A stretch of 64,000 nt of DNA from Oxalobacteraceae bacterium (GTDB lineage Bacteria > Pseudomonadota > Gammaproteobacteria > Burkholderiales > Burkholderiaceae_D), in contig JAIXXN010000033.1 in the NCBI GenBank assembly GCA_027490725.1, positions 1 to 64,000 of the forward strand. The letters run 5' to 3'. Position 1 is the stretch's first letter. Each line of letters starts with the position of its first letter. The position numbers were made by a program, and so were the translations under genes. Shown piece after piece: positions 16,554 through 25,887 of the stretch. The notes under the pieces were generated by a model, which searched no databases, was not told the DNA's origin, and saw only the letters and a list, made by a program, of their open reading frames with translations.

Positions 16554-17624
16554 ATGCATACCGCGCACACCGCCAATACCGTGATCACACTGGAGCTGGG
16601 TCACTACCGCTTACTCGAACAGATCGGCACTTCCGCCTATGGCATGATCTGGCGTGCCGCCGGCCCGGCCAACACCCGCGACGTCGCGCTGAAGTTCATC
16701 AACCAGCAGCAGATGGCGCGCGCCGAAGCGCCGTTGCGCGAACACTGGGTCCGTAGCGCCCGCAACGAGATCGCCTTTCTGCAGGCGCTAGAGCCATGGG
16801 ACGAGCGCCACATCGTGCGCCTGCTCGATAGTGGCGAACATCAGGGCTTGCCGGTGCTGGCACTGGAACTGCTGGCCACCGATCTGGGCAAACACATGGT
16901 CGCGCTCAAAAGCCGCAGCGAGACCATCCCCCTGCCACGCCTGCTCGGCTGGATCAGCCAGATCAATCAGGCGCTGGCCAAGGTCCACCAGTACGGTTGG
17001 CGCTATCTCGACCTGAAACCGGCCAATGTGCTGCTCGACTGGGGGCTGCAGAACGTCAAACTGGCCGACTTCGGCACCAATCGCTACGGCATACAGGGCC
17101 AGACCCACTCCTACGCCGGCACGGCCAACTGGCAGGCGCCCGAGCAGTTTTTCCCCGCAGCGCAAGGGCTGTATCAGTCGGATGCCAGTAGCGACTATTT
17201 TTCACTCGGGGCGATGTTCTATTTCCTGGTCACGGGCGGCTTGCCCTTACGCTTCTGCAGTGCCTGCGGCAACGCGTTTCGCAGCCACCAGGCGGCCGGT
17301 GCGGAATGGCTGCGACAAGCCGAAGGCGGCCGCATACCGGCGACTCTGCACGAAGATGAAGCCGCGCGCTTTGCCGCCGCGCTGCCCGTCAGCGCACGCG
17401 ATGCGGCACTGGCGCTGCTGCGCGCCCTGCTGCAGGCCGATCCGGCGCAGCGCCCGCGCCACGCGATCCAGATCAGCCGCATGCTGCACGCAATACTGGG
17501 CACGCCGCCGGAACGCCACTACTTCGATGTGACGGATCCGGTGCGCGGCATGCAGCGGCCCAGCGTGAACAATGGCTGGGCCGGTGGCCGGGTCAGCGCA
17601 GCAGTTACTAGCCGGAGCGCCTGA
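16554..17624 (+). CDS. Eukaryotic-type Ser/Thr protein kinase (cytosolic)
   Basis: 356 residues. Glycine loop IGTSAYGMIW (24-33). The ATP-binding Lys is in VALKFIN (Lys47). The catalytic loop reads YLDLKPANVLL: Asp153, Lys155 and Asn158 are kept, but the usual His-Arg-Asp is Tyr-Leu-Asp, so this is a non-RD kinase. DFG is at 172-174 (LADFGTN) and APE at 195-197. No transmembrane segment and no extracellular sensor are present, unlike PknB. It is first gene of a six-gene run; the next gene begins 2 bases after its stop. I infer that it phosphorylates the FHA-type partners encoded nearby and is opposed by the PP2C phosphatase at 22270. Confidence 0.9.
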   Translation: MHTAHTANTVITLELGHYRLLEQIGTSAYGMIWRAAGPANTRDVALKFINQQQMARAEAPLREHWVRSARNEIAFLQALEPWDERHIVRLLDSGEHQGLPVLALELLATDLGKHMVALKSRSETIPLPRLLGWISQINQALAKVHQYGWRYLDLKPANVLLDWGLQNVKLADFGTNRYGIQGQTHSYAGTANWQAPEQFFPAAQGLYQSDASSDYFSLGAMFYFLVTGGLPLRFCSACGNAFRSHQAAGAEWLRQAEGGRIPATLHEDEAARFAAALPVSARDAALALLRALLQADPAQRPRHAIQISRMLHAILGTPPERHYFDVTDPVRGMQRPSVNNGWAGGRVSAAVTSRSA

Positions 17625-17626
17625 GT

Positions 17627-20017
17627 ATGCGACTTCCCTTCCGATTCGCTGCAGTGCTGCTGATTCCCGCGACCCTGTTCGCGCTGCAGGCACTGGCCAT
17701 ATGGCGCGCACCGGCCGCATGGCAAGCCGCCAGTATCGATGTACGACTGGCGCAAGGTGAGAGTATCGAACTCGGCGCGCAGCAACTGGCTGCGCCGCAG
17801 GCCGACCGGCGCCATCTGCGCCTGCGCCGCGATCCGCAGCAAGGCTGGCTAGTACAAAATCTGAGCAGCACCCATCAGCTACTGCTACAGGGGCCGAATA
17901 CCGAACAACGCAGCGGCAGCATCGCACTGCAAGCAGGTCAGACCTTCCAGATCAGCGATCAGGTGTTCACGGTCGAGGCGACCGGCGCGCGGCAACTGGC
18001 GCTGCGCGGCGCAGGCTCACGCTGGGATTACGACGGCGCTACCCTGTACCGCGACGGCCAGCGTCTGACCACCTGCCCGCAGACCCACTGGCCGCTGCGC
18101 TTGCTGGGAGCCTGGAACGCAGCTGTGCCACAGTGGCTCACGCTGGCCCGCCCGCTCATGCTGGGCGGCAATCTGTATTGCGATAACCGGCTAGGGCTAC
18201 CCGCCATTGCAGCAGGCAGTGCCGTCGTCCGCAAAGAACGCCATGGCTTTCAGCTCAGTGCTGGCAATCCCGATGACGAACCAGTGGCGCTACTGGTGCC
18301 GATGCAATCGCCGTTGCAATCGCCGTTGCAGTTAGCACGGCCAATCCAGGGCGCCGCAGCGCCGCATCCGGACAGTCAGCCGGCACAGGATGTGCGCCAG
18401 CAGGAACTCGCACTGGCAGGCGCCACGGCACTGATCGTCGGTCACACCCGCTTCCAGCTAAGTCAGCAAGGTGACACGCTGTCGCTGCGTCCCGAGCGCC
18501 ACGTCCGTCTATATGCCGCGCCGGATCTAGCACTACCCGCCAACCTCAGCTGGCAATGGCAACAGCGCCACCTATGGCACTTCAGCCCCGTCCCACCCTT
18601 GCTGTGGGGCCTGGCCGCGAGTCTGGTCTGTCTGCTGCTGGCACTTCCTGCGACGCGCTTGCGCAACGCCAGCGCGGTCATGGCGACCATACTGCTCGGC
18701 GTTTGCGGCCTGGCGGCGCTGATCCTGCAGCGTCTTGGCCAGCCGCCCGACGCCGCGACCTCGCTCGCGCTGGCAGCCAGCGCGCTGCTACTCTGGCTGG
18801 CCGCACCAGCGCGCCAGACGCCGCTCAATCTGCTGGCGGCCAGCCTGCTGGCCATAGGTTTGCTATCGCAACTGGAACTGGGACTCGGTGCCGCCGAATC
18901 ATCATGGTTGCGCTATTACCAGAAGAGCGCTGCCATGCTGGCAATCGGCAGCGCTGGCGGCGCACTCTGGCATCTGTGGGCACAGCAGCGCGCAGCACTG
19001 CGCCTGCACCTTGCGCAGCAGCGCACCGAATGGCTGCTCGCCAGCTTCGCCGCCGTGGCCTTGGGCGGTCTGGCGCTGCAGGTGCTGCTGGGCGATGAAA
19101 CGGGCGTGTTCGATCTGCAGCCGGTGGAACTGGCGAAACTGGCGCTGACGGCGCTCACCGCCCACTGTCTGGCGCTGCGCTTCAACTGGCGCCACGCACA
19201 GCTCAGCCTTGCAGCACACGGCAGTCGCTGGCTGCAACTGAGCGCCCCGGCCCTGCTATTTATTGCCCTGCTCGGCCTCGCACTGGTGCAAGTCGACGAT
19301 TTCTCGCCACTGATCCTGCTGCTGGTCTGGAGCGTCTGTATGGCACTGGCCTATGCAATGGCCAGCGCTCATCGCGGCTTGAGCATCGCACTGGTCTGCA
19401 CCGGCCTAGGCGCGGTCACCGCCATCGCCACGCTGCGCCTGATGGGCAGCGATGAACTGATCCGCTGGGGCTTCTATGCCGAGCGGTTTCTGGTCTGGCT
19501 CCATCCAGACCAGCACCCCCACACCGGCCAGCAGTTGCTGGCCGGAGCGCAGGCGATTGCCGAAGGTGGCTGGTGGGGTGCCGATCAGCGTCTCGGGCTG
19601 ACCAGCCTGGGCCACGCGGCAGGTCAGGCACTGCGCATACCGGCCGTCCAGGATGACTTTGCCGTCAGCTTTTTCCTCAACCGTCATGGTCTGCTGGCCG
19701 GACTCGGGCTGTGGGTATTGCAGGCACTCTTTCTACTGGCACTGCTGCAGGCTGCGCGCAGCAGTCTGGGCATGGCGAACCAGGCGCGCAATTTCCGGCA
19801 TGCCTGGCGTGGCCGCTTCCGCTACTTTGCCCTGTGCGGTGGTGCCGCCTTCGTGCTGGGCCACTTTCTGCTCTCGTGGGGCACAAATCTGGCGATCTTC
19901 CCCATCATGGGTCAACCCATGAGTTTCCTCTCTGCCGGTGGCAGCCACCTGCTGTTTTTCCTCTGCCCCCTGCTAGCATTCAGTGCCATCAGTGCGCCCT
20001 CTACCGAAGGAGAATGA
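17627..20017 (+). CDS. FtsW/RodA-family peptidoglycan polymerase with a large N-terminal FHA-like insert
   Basis: 796 residues, about twice the usual FtsW/RodA length. A first membrane helix (residues ~7-25) is followed by ~290 hydrophilic residues before helix 2 (~323-341). The first part of that insert (SIDVRLAQGESIELGAQQL ... LQAGQTFQISDQVFTVEA) is FHA-like in pattern. The C-terminal half has about ten hydrophobic helices and the family signature PIMGQPMSFLSAGGS (759-773), plus VQDDFAVSFFLNRHG, matching the conserved acidic loop and E-x-G region of SEDS glycosyltransferases. By family knowledge it polymerises lipid II glycan chains with a class B PBP; the PBP at 35614 is the obvious candidate. 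Tight spacing (2 and 3 bases) to both neighbours indicates one operon. Confidence 0.87.
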   Translation: MRLPFRFAAVLLIPATLFALQALAIWRAPAAWQAASIDVRLAQGESIELGAQQLAAPQADRRHLRLRRDPQQGWLVQNLSSTHQLLLQGPNTEQRSGSIALQAGQTFQISDQVFTVEATGARQLALRGAGSRWDYDGATLYRDGQRLTTCPQTHWPLRLLGAWNAAVPQWLTLARPLMLGGNLYCDNRLGLPAIAAGSAVVRKERHGFQLSAGNPDDEPVALLVPMQSPLQSPLQLARPIQGAAAPHPDSQPAQDVRQQELALAGATALIVGHTRFQLSQQGDTLSLRPERHVRLYAAPDLALPANLSWQWQQRHLWHFSPVPPLLWGLAASLVCLLLALPATRLRNASAVMATILLGVCGLAALILQRLGQPPDAATSLALAASALLLWLAAPARQTPLNLLAASLLAIGLLSQLELGLGAAESSWLRYYQKSAAMLAIGSAGGALWHLWAQQRAALRLHLAQQRTEWLLASFAAVALGGLALQVLLGDETGVFDLQPVELAKLALTALTAHCLALRFNWRHAQLSLAAHGSRWLQLSAPALLFIALLGLALVQVDDFSPLILLLVWSVCMALAYAMASAHRGLSIALVCTGLGAVTAIATLRLMGSDELIRWGFYAERFLVWLHPDQHPHTGQQLLAGAQAIAEGGWWGADQRLGLTSLGHAAGQALRIPAVQDDFAVSFFLNRHGLLAGLGLWVLQALFLLALLQAARSSLGMANQARNFRHAWRGRFRYFALCGGAAFVLGHFLLSWGTNLAIFPIMGQPMSFLSAGGSHLLFFLCPLLAFSAISAPSTEGE

Positions 20018-20020
20018 ATC

Positions 20021-21649
20021 ATGCCAGTCTATGTCCAACACGAGATTTTGCGTCGCATCCCCGACGTCTTTAACGCCGAAGCCCTCTGGCAGGCGCCAGG
20101 GCTGGCGCTGTTTTCACGCCGCCCCCTGCTGCGCGATCTGCTCGAGCGCAGCCCCCGCGAACACCGTGGTCGCGCCGCAACGCGCTGTTTTACCCATGTC
20201 ACGCTGATGCTGCCGCAGGACGATGTCGACGACGATTACCACCTGAGTCGCGGCGCACGCGCGCGCGATCTGGCGCAGTCGCTGGCCAGTTTGCACCAGA
20301 AGGATTTTGGTGACCTGCTCGGTGGTGATCCGGTACGCTACAACGTGGTCGGTACGGAAGCGCTGGCCGCTGGCGAAGTGGAGGTGCGCTTCGGGCATGC
20401 CGTCTACCTGCCGGAGGCTGGCGAAAAAGTGCTCTACAACGTCAGCATCTCGCGCGACAGCGCGGTCTGGCATCCGGTATGCCCGATCTATCCGGCGCAG
20501 CGGCTGGTCTTGCTCGGCGCCGCCGGTAGCGAAGCCAGTCACATCGCCGCAGGCTGGCCGTTCGGTCCGGACAGCACGCTGCTGATCCTCAACGATGGCC
20601 CCGATAGCGCGCCACTAGTCCAGATGCGTCCCAAAGACGGCTATCAGTGCAGTTTCGATCCGCGCAGCGGCTACTACACCATCAAAACCCTGCCCGACAT
20701 GCCCGGTACCGGCACCCGCTTGCTGGTAAAGATCAGTCGTAGCAACGCTGCTGCGGGCATCGCCTCAACAGCGGCAGCGGCTGTGCTATCGGCACCGGCC
20801 ACGGCATCGGCATCGGCATCGGCTATAGCGACAGTAGCAGCATTAGCTACACCAGCGGGCAAACCTGCTGTCTGGCAGGGGCGTCACGGCGGCAATCAAG
20901 ACCGCAGCAGCAGTATCGCAGGCGGCGATGCCACGGCGCTACCCGCCAGCCAGCGCCCTGCCAGCGCTGCCAGCGAGACTGATGCCACTTATGCGCCCAC
21001 CAGCACCCAGCGTATCAGCCTGGTTGCACTGGCTTTACCGCGCCTGAGCCGCTATCGCGACACCGGGGCTCTGGCACTGGCGCTGCCTTTCAACCGCCAG
21101 ATGGCGCTTGCTGCCGGCCCGCAACCGGTGATCAGCTTCATGGTCGACGCCAATGACGAACTCAGTGCCGCCAGCGCAGATGGCAGGCAACGCATCAGCG
21201 CACCCGCCACCTTCACGCCACTGGAGGGCTATAGCATGCAGCTATTGGCCGCTCCAGCCGCGATGAGCGACCGCTACTGCGCCTTACTGAGTCTGCCCCG
21301 CCCGCTCAGCGTTGCAGCGCCGCTCGGTGCGCGCTTCAACTTTGGCCGCAATACACCGGTACTGGCAGCGCTACGGGTGCTCGCCAGTGCGCAATTTCTG
21401 CAACGCTCAGGCGCGCATCCTGAGGCCAGCGCAGACCGCATCGGTCTGTCGCGCAATGCCTTCAGCTTTGAAGCGAGCGCGCGCGGCTATCTGATCGGGC
21501 GCCTCAGTGCCTCGCAAGCCTTGTATCACCTCGATGACAAGCTGGCGCTGGTCGCCAGTATCGACGCCAGCGACAAGCAGACGCCATATCTGCTACCGCG
21601 CGGTCACCATCTGGTCGCCGGTCCGTATGTACTGCGCTTTGATGCCTGA
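20021..21649 (+). CDS. Unknown protein of the kinase/SEDS operon, possible FhaA-N-like region
   Basis: 542 residues, soluble. The N-terminal ~230 residues contain ARARDLAQSLASLHQKDFG followed by EVEVRFGHAVYLP, faintly like the N-terminal domain of actinobacterial FhaA (an E/R-x-L-A-x-x-L segment followed by VEVRFE). Next comes a beta-rich FHA-like segment around LLGAAGSEASHIAAGWPFG. A low-complexity Ala/Ser/Thr linker (residues ~245-320) leads to a C-terminal domain with paired beta-strand phrases (ALALPFNRQMALAAGPQPVISFM; FNFGRNTPVLAALRVL). A start at ATG 20021 is supported by GAAGGAGAATGAATC. No firm family assignment; I infer an adaptor for the kinase and polymerase. Confidence 0.6.
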   Translation: MPVYVQHEILRRIPDVFNAEALWQAPGLALFSRRPLLRDLLERSPREHRGRAATRCFTHVTLMLPQDDVDDDYHLSRGARARDLAQSLASLHQKDFGDLLGGDPVRYNVVGTEALAAGEVEVRFGHAVYLPEAGEKVLYNVSISRDSAVWHPVCPIYPAQRLVLLGAAGSEASHIAAGWPFGPDSTLLILNDGPDSAPLVQMRPKDGYQCSFDPRSGYYTIKTLPDMPGTGTRLLVKISRSNAAAGIASTAAAAVLSAPATASASASAIATVAALATPAGKPAVWQGRHGGNQDRSSSIAGGDATALPASQRPASAASETDATYAPTSTQRISLVALALPRLSRYRDTGALALALPFNRQMALAAGPQPVISFMVDANDELSAASADGRQRISAPATFTPLEGYSMQLLAAPAAMSDRYCALLSLPRPLSVAAPLGARFNFGRNTPVLAALRVLASAQFLQRSGAHPEASADRIGLSRNAFSFEASARGYLIGRLSASQALYHLDDKLALVASIDASDKQTPYLLPRGHHLVAGPYVLRFDA

Positions 21650-21662
21650 AGCAGGAGCTGCC

Positions 21663-22166
21663 ATGCACACCGTCTCGCTCGTGAACCTCGCCAGCAGCGC
21701 TGCCATCTACCTTGCGGCACTGGCACTCACGCTGCTAATAGCCGCTTACTGCACACCGCGCCACTGGTGGCGCCGTCTGAATCTGCGTGCGCTGGCCGTG
21801 ACACTGGGCGGTACGCTGCTGCTCGGCCACCTGCTCGCTGGCTGGACTGGCCTAACGCCAGCCTTAGCGGCACGCGCCGAATCAGTTGCCGGCGCCGCTG
21901 CCGGAGCTGGTGCAGGTGCGGGGGACGGAGCAAACGCCAGGGCTGATCGCACTGGCGCACTGCAGGCATTTTCCGTGCATCGCGACCTGAACCTGCGCCT
22001 TGCCGCCAGCGTCGACGCGCCGCGCATGTTGACCGTGCCCGCCGGTGCACTGGTCACGCCGACCGGCATGCGCCATGGCGACTGGTGGCAGATCAGCGCC
22101 TGCGTCCACGGCCAGTGCAGCACCGGCTGGGCCAGCAGCCTGTGGCTGCGTCGCAGCGGTGAATAG
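21663..22166 (+). CDS. Membrane-anchored SH3-like domain protein
   Basis: 167 residues. An N-terminal membrane helix (LASSAAIYLAALALTLLIAAYC) is followed by a second hydrophobic stretch (ALAVTLGGTLLLGHLLAGW) and an Ala/Gly linker. The C-terminal ~70 residues resemble a bacterial SH3 (SH3b) fold: FSVHRDLNLRLAASVDAPRM, then GDWWQISACVHGQCSTGWAS, where GWxxS/L is the typical end. SH3b domains usually bind peptidoglycan stems, so a periplasmic cell-wall sensing role beside the SEDS enzyme is plausible. Start ATG 21663 follows GAAGCAGGAGCTGCC. Confidence 0.7.
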   Translation: MHTVSLVNLASSAAIYLAALALTLLIAAYCTPRHWWRRLNLRALAVTLGGTLLLGHLLAGWTGLTPALAARAESVAGAAAGAGAGAGDGANARADRTGALQAFSVHRDLNLRLAASVDAPRMLTVPAGALVTPTGMRHGDWWQISACVHGQCSTGWASSLWLRRSGE

Positions 22167-22269
22167 CATGCGCGCGGCCGCTCCGCCATCGCCTCCATCA
22201 CCACCATCCCCGGCGCGGCGCTTTTCGGCTAAGCTGTGGCCTTTCACCTCCCGACGCCAGCATGCCCCG

Positions 22270-23277
22270 ATGACAAGCCTGACCGATCAGCTGGATTTTG
22301 GCAGCACCCTCGAAGTGGCCGCGCGCTGCGAAGCGAGCATCAGCAAACTACAGGTACCGGAAAATCAGGATAATCTGCTGATGATCGATGCCCGCGGTCA
22401 GGCGCGCCTGCTGCATCACCAGATACCGCAGCAGGCGCTCGTGGCAGACTGGCCGACCGGTCACGTACGTCTAGCGGTACTCGATGGCATGGGCGGCCAC
22501 GGTCATGGCCGCGAAGCCGCCGAAACAGTCGCTCAGGCACTCCTCGCGATCCCCGCCTGCTACACGCTGACAGAGCTGGGCCAGCGACTCGACGCCCTGC
22601 ACCTGCAATTGCAGCAGCAGTTCCGCCAGCAGCACGATGCCGATAGCTTCCGCCGTCCCGGCACCACCCTGACCCTGCTGGAAATTCCGGCCGGCGCAGC
22701 GCCGATGCTGTACCACGTCGGCGATTCGCGCCTTTACGAAATCAGCGCCGAGGGTGCCTGTCCGCTGACCGTCGATCACGTACCAGCCACCGCCTTCGCC
22801 ATGCACGGCCTGCTCGATGAACAGCAATGGTGGCAGCAGGTGCACGGCGAGCACCGCGCCCAGATTGCCCAGGCCTACCTGCTTGGCAACGCCTTCGCCA
22901 ATCCGCAAGTGCTGGCCGACGCGCTGCAGCCGCTCGACCAGACCAATCTGCCTGCCTTCCTGCGCCAGTTGCCGGACCGCCGCTTGCTGGCAGTGCGCCC
23001 CGATGCCACCTATCTGCTGGCGACCGACGGCTTCTGGTCGTGTGCCCGGCCGGATCACTGGGTGGCGCGCTGGCCGCAATTGCTGACGCGTCCCGGGCAA
23101 ACGGCCAGCGCCGCACTCGACGCGCTGTATCACGATTACGCCAGCGACCCGCCGCCGGCCCTGCACATCGATAATCTGAGCGCCATCGTGCTGCGTTTTC
23201 GCGCCCCGCCCGACGCCAGCAAGCGCCACAACATTGACGAAACGGCACTACCGCACAGTGCCAACGGCCACGATTGA
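22270..23277 (+). CDS. PP2C-type Ser/Thr protein phosphatase
   Basis: 335 residues. PP2C motifs appear in order: ENQDN (31-35, metal-binding Asp34), RLAVLDGMGGHGHGREAA (Asp72-Gly73, GGH box), GTTLTLLEI, YHVGDSRLYEI, YLLATDGFW and HIDNLSAIVL (final Asp-Asn). All metal ligands of a PstP/PppA-like phosphatase seem present. No transmembrane segment is seen. The start is uncertain: ATG 22270 has a weak ribosome site, and an in-frame ATG at 22168 would add a Pro-rich extension. It should reverse phosphorylation by the kinases of this locus. Confidence 0.87.
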   Translation: MTSLTDQLDFGSTLEVAARCEASISKLQVPENQDNLLMIDARGQARLLHHQIPQQALVADWPTGHVRLAVLDGMGGHGHGREAAETVAQALLAIPACYTLTELGQRLDALHLQLQQQFRQQHDADSFRRPGTTLTLLEIPAGAAPMLYHVGDSRLYEISAEGACPLTVDHVPATAFAMHGLLDEQQWWQQVHGEHRAQIAQAYLLGNAFANPQVLADALQPLDQTNLPAFLRQLPDRRLLAVRPDATYLLATDGFWSCARPDHWVARWPQLLTRPGQTASAALDALYHDYASDPPPALHIDNLSAIVLRFRAPPDASKRHNIDETALPHSANGHD

Positions 23278-23348
23278 TGCGCGCGTAGCAAAAGCGTCAG
23301 CCATGCCGCGAAAAAGCAGGGTTACACACGGCTGTTTGATTGCCAAAG

Positions 23349-23370
23349 CAGTGTAAAAAGGCCTACACTG
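23349..23370. promoter_or_regulatory. Inverted repeat upstream of the FHA gene
   Basis: CAGTGTA (23349-23355) and TACACTG (23364-23370) are exact complements with an 8-base spacer, 25 bases before the start codon. The layout fits a dimeric repressor or activator site controlling the last gene of the run. Confidence 0.5.
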
Positions 23371-23395
23371 AGGGTTATCCTAGCCTCGGTTCATC

Positions 23396-24922
23396 ATGAA
23401 AAAATGCAGTAATGCTCAGCATCCGCATTGCACCTACTGGGTCATGCCGGGAGCACAGACGTGCGAGGGCGGTCACGCCCAGTCTGTGCCAACCAGCTTC
23501 GACCTGCTGAGTGCTGTGCGCAGTGCCCGTACCGGCAGCTCCGGCACGGCGCTCGATGTTGCGCCCGAAGCTTCTGCAAGCGCAGCATACGCCCGTCCCG
23601 TCCAGCGTGCCCAGTCGGCCCGCCCGCAGCTGCACATTAGCGGTTTCGACCCGCGCGCTGCCGGTGGACGGCAGGCGCTGAAAATGAGCTTGCGCGGCAT
23701 GCCGGAGGCCTGCGCCCCCGAACTCCAGCTGAAACTGCAATCGGATCTGATCCCCCACGGCGCCTCGCAACAGTCGTTTGTGCGCGCCACCGGCGGTGAC
23801 TGGCGCCCCGTGTTCGTCGAGTTCTCCTCGCGCGGCAAGGAGCATGGCCAGTACCAGATCAGCATCGAACTCATCAGCCGCCACGCCGGCATGGCGACCC
23901 GCCACTGGGTCTGCACCTTCGTGATTCTGGTACCGCGCGCCGATGCCACGCTGACGGAAATTCACCGCATCTTCCTGAGCACCCACAAAAACGTGCGGGT
24001 GATGGCCGATGATGGCTCGATCGCCCGGGTGAGTGCGCCCGCCGGCGAGCATCTCGAGATCGACGTCACGGCACGCAATGCCGGCATCGCCCACCTCGAC
24101 CTGAGCGCACCGGCCGGCAAAGTCGATCTGGGCTTCCCCACCATTGCCTGGGACGAGGATCTGATCGAAATCGATATGCCGCAAGCTGCGGCCATCCACC
24201 CGCACCCGAGCCGCGCCGCCAGTTTCGTGAATGCGGCGCCGGAGTCGGGCGCGCAGCGTCAGGTACGCCTGTTCGCCATGGAAGAATGTGTGCTGGGACG
24301 CTTTGAACTGGTTGATCCGGAAGCACATGTGCTGCTCACACATTACAGCGCCGATGGTCAGGACACCAATGGTCTGACGCGCCGCCTGTCCGGACGCCAC
24401 GCGGTGATCCGTCGTGCCGGCGCCGGTTTCGAGATCGAAGACGTGTCGCGCTACGGCATACTGCTGGACGGGGTCTGGCCCGGCAAACACAAACCGACCA
24501 TGCTGCGGCTCGGCATGCGCATCGAATTCAGTGCCAGCATCAAAGGCATTGTGCTGCTGACGGTATCGGCCATCATGCCGCATGGGGTGATCCTGCATCG
24601 CCTCGATCACGGCGCGCGGGCCGAATGCTATTACCTGCTGATGCCGGACACCCATCCCGGCTATCCGCTGAAAGCCTATCCTGCCAGCCAGCAGGCAGCG
24701 GCGCTACCGGTGCTGCTGCATCGCGACGGCGGCTTCTGGCATCTGGACCAGATCACCGGCAAGGAAACCGCACTGGCACCCACTACGCCCCTCGATAAAC
24801 TGAGCCGCATCGCCCAGCCTAGCCGCTTTGCCAGCGATCCGTATCCGGAACACTGGATCATCCGTACCAGCGCTGCCGACCTGTATAGCACCGTGGCGGC
24901 CAGCGCCCTGTCGACTGCCTGA
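23396..24922 (+). CDS. FHA-domain protein with N-terminal zinc-finger-like motif
   Basis: 508 residues. The N-terminus has a Cys/His cluster (Cys4, His9/His11, Cys12, Cys23, His27) around HCTYWVMPGAQTCEGGH, likely a small zinc finger. A beta-rich middle part (residues ~78-260) is of unknown family. The FHA domain lies at about 296-380: LGRFELVD (Gly-Arg), LSGRHAVI (Ser-x-x-His phosphothreonine pocket) and IEDVSRYGILLDG. FHA domains bind phosphothreonine, so the natural ligand is a product of the nearby kinases. A further domain follows (380-508). It is preceded by its own operator-like inverted repeat and sits 118 bases after the PP2C gene. Confidence 0.85.
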   Translation: MKKCSNAQHPHCTYWVMPGAQTCEGGHAQSVPTSFDLLSAVRSARTGSSGTALDVAPEASASAAYARPVQRAQSARPQLHISGFDPRAAGGRQALKMSLRGMPEACAPELQLKLQSDLIPHGASQQSFVRATGGDWRPVFVEFSSRGKEHGQYQISIELISRHAGMATRHWVCTFVILVPRADATLTEIHRIFLSTHKNVRVMADDGSIARVSAPAGEHLEIDVTARNAGIAHLDLSAPAGKVDLGFPTIAWDEDLIEIDMPQAAAIHPHPSRAASFVNAAPESGAQRQVRLFAMEECVLGRFELVDPEAHVLLTHYSADGQDTNGLTRRLSGRHAVIRRAGAGFEIEDVSRYGILLDGVWPGKHKPTMLRLGMRIEFSASIKGIVLLTVSAIMPHGVILHRLDHGARAECYYLLMPDTHPGYPLKAYPASQQAAALPVLLHRDGGFWHLDQITGKETALAPTTPLDKLSRIAQPSRFASDPYPEHWIIRTSAADLYSTVAASALSTA

Positions 24923-25004
24923 CAGCCTGCCTGACGACCCGGCGGCCTGAACGCGCCGAGCGCCAGCCACCCTTGGCGGCCAGCCAGCCAGCGAGCCAAT
25001 CACC

Positions 25005-25883
25005 TCACTTCGGCAAGCGTGCCGGCAAAGGAATGAACTCGGTCTCGCCCGGTACCGGCTCGAAACGCTGCGCCTCCCAGTCAGCACTGGCCTGCACGAT
25101 GCGCTCCTTGCGTGAGGACACGAAATTCCACGACATAAAGCGGTGGCCGTCGAGTGGCTCGCCACCGATCAGCACCAGTTGCGCATCACTGCTAGCCGTC
25201 AGGGTCAGCGGCTGACTGGTATCGAGTAAGGCCATCGCATGCAGATCGAGCGTCTCGCCATTGACCTGTACCGTTCCGCTAATCGGATACAGCGCCGCTT
25301 CCGGCGGCAGTTGTTCCAGCACCAGCGAACTATCAGCCTGCAACTGGATATCCAGATACAGCGTCGGGCTGAACGTCTGCACCGGCGACGTCAGGCCGAA
25401 GGCCGATCCCACCAGCACCCGCACCCGGATACCTTGCGCGTCATATTCGGGGATCGCCGCGGCGGGCGTGTGACAGAAACCGGGCGCCGTTTCCTCATGC
25501 GCCACCGGCAGCGCCGCCCACAATTGCAGACCATGGGTGCGATGCGGCACCCCTACCAGATCGGCCGGGGTACGCTCCGAGTGCACGATGCCGCGACCTG
25601 CCGTCATCCAGTTAATCGCACCGGGTTCGATACGCTGCACGCTGCCGACGCTATCGCGGTGATCCATCGCCCCTTCGAACAGATAGGTGACGGTGGCCAG
25701 CCCGATATGCGGATGCGGGCGCACATCATGGTTGGCATCGAGTGGGACGTCGACCGGACCGAAATGGTCAAAAAAGATAAACGGTCCGACCGCCTGTTTC
25801 AGTGCAGCGGGCAAATAGCGGCGCACCACGAAGCCGCCGCCGAGATCCTTCTCGTGGCCCTTGAGCAGAGTAGTAATGGTCAT
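25005..25883 (-). CDS. Pirin family protein (bicupin)
   Basis: 292 residues. The N-terminal cupin carries the pirin core: PFIFFDHFGPV, then HPHIGLATVTYLFEGAMDHRDS with the iron-ligand histidines, and INWMTAGRGIVHSERTP. The C-terminal cupin is degenerate. Pirins act as iron-dependent quercetinases or redox-sensitive cofactors. It starts 4 bases after the OsmC gene, so the two are coupled. A second pirin is encoded at 52061. Confidence 0.93.
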   Translation of the reverse strand: MTITTLLKGHEKDLGGGFVVRRYLPAALKQAVGPFIFFDHFGPVDVPLDANHDVRPHPHIGLATVTYLFEGAMDHRDSVGSVQRIEPGAINWMTAGRGIVHSERTPADLVGVPHRTHGLQLWAALPVAHEETAPGFCHTPAAAIPEYDAQGIRVRVLVGSAFGLTSPVQTFSPTLYLDIQLQADSSLVLEQLPPEAALYPISGTVQVNGETLDLHAMALLDTSQPLTLTASSDAQLVLIGGEPLDGHRFMSWNFVSSRKERIVQASADWEAQRFEPVPGETEFIPLPARLPK

Positions 25884-25887
25884 CAGT

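Noticed and set aside
23375..24655. Long minus-strand frame opposite the FHA gene
   Set aside because: The plus-strand product has a clear FHA domain and zinc motif; the opposite frame has no recognisable domain and unnatural composition.
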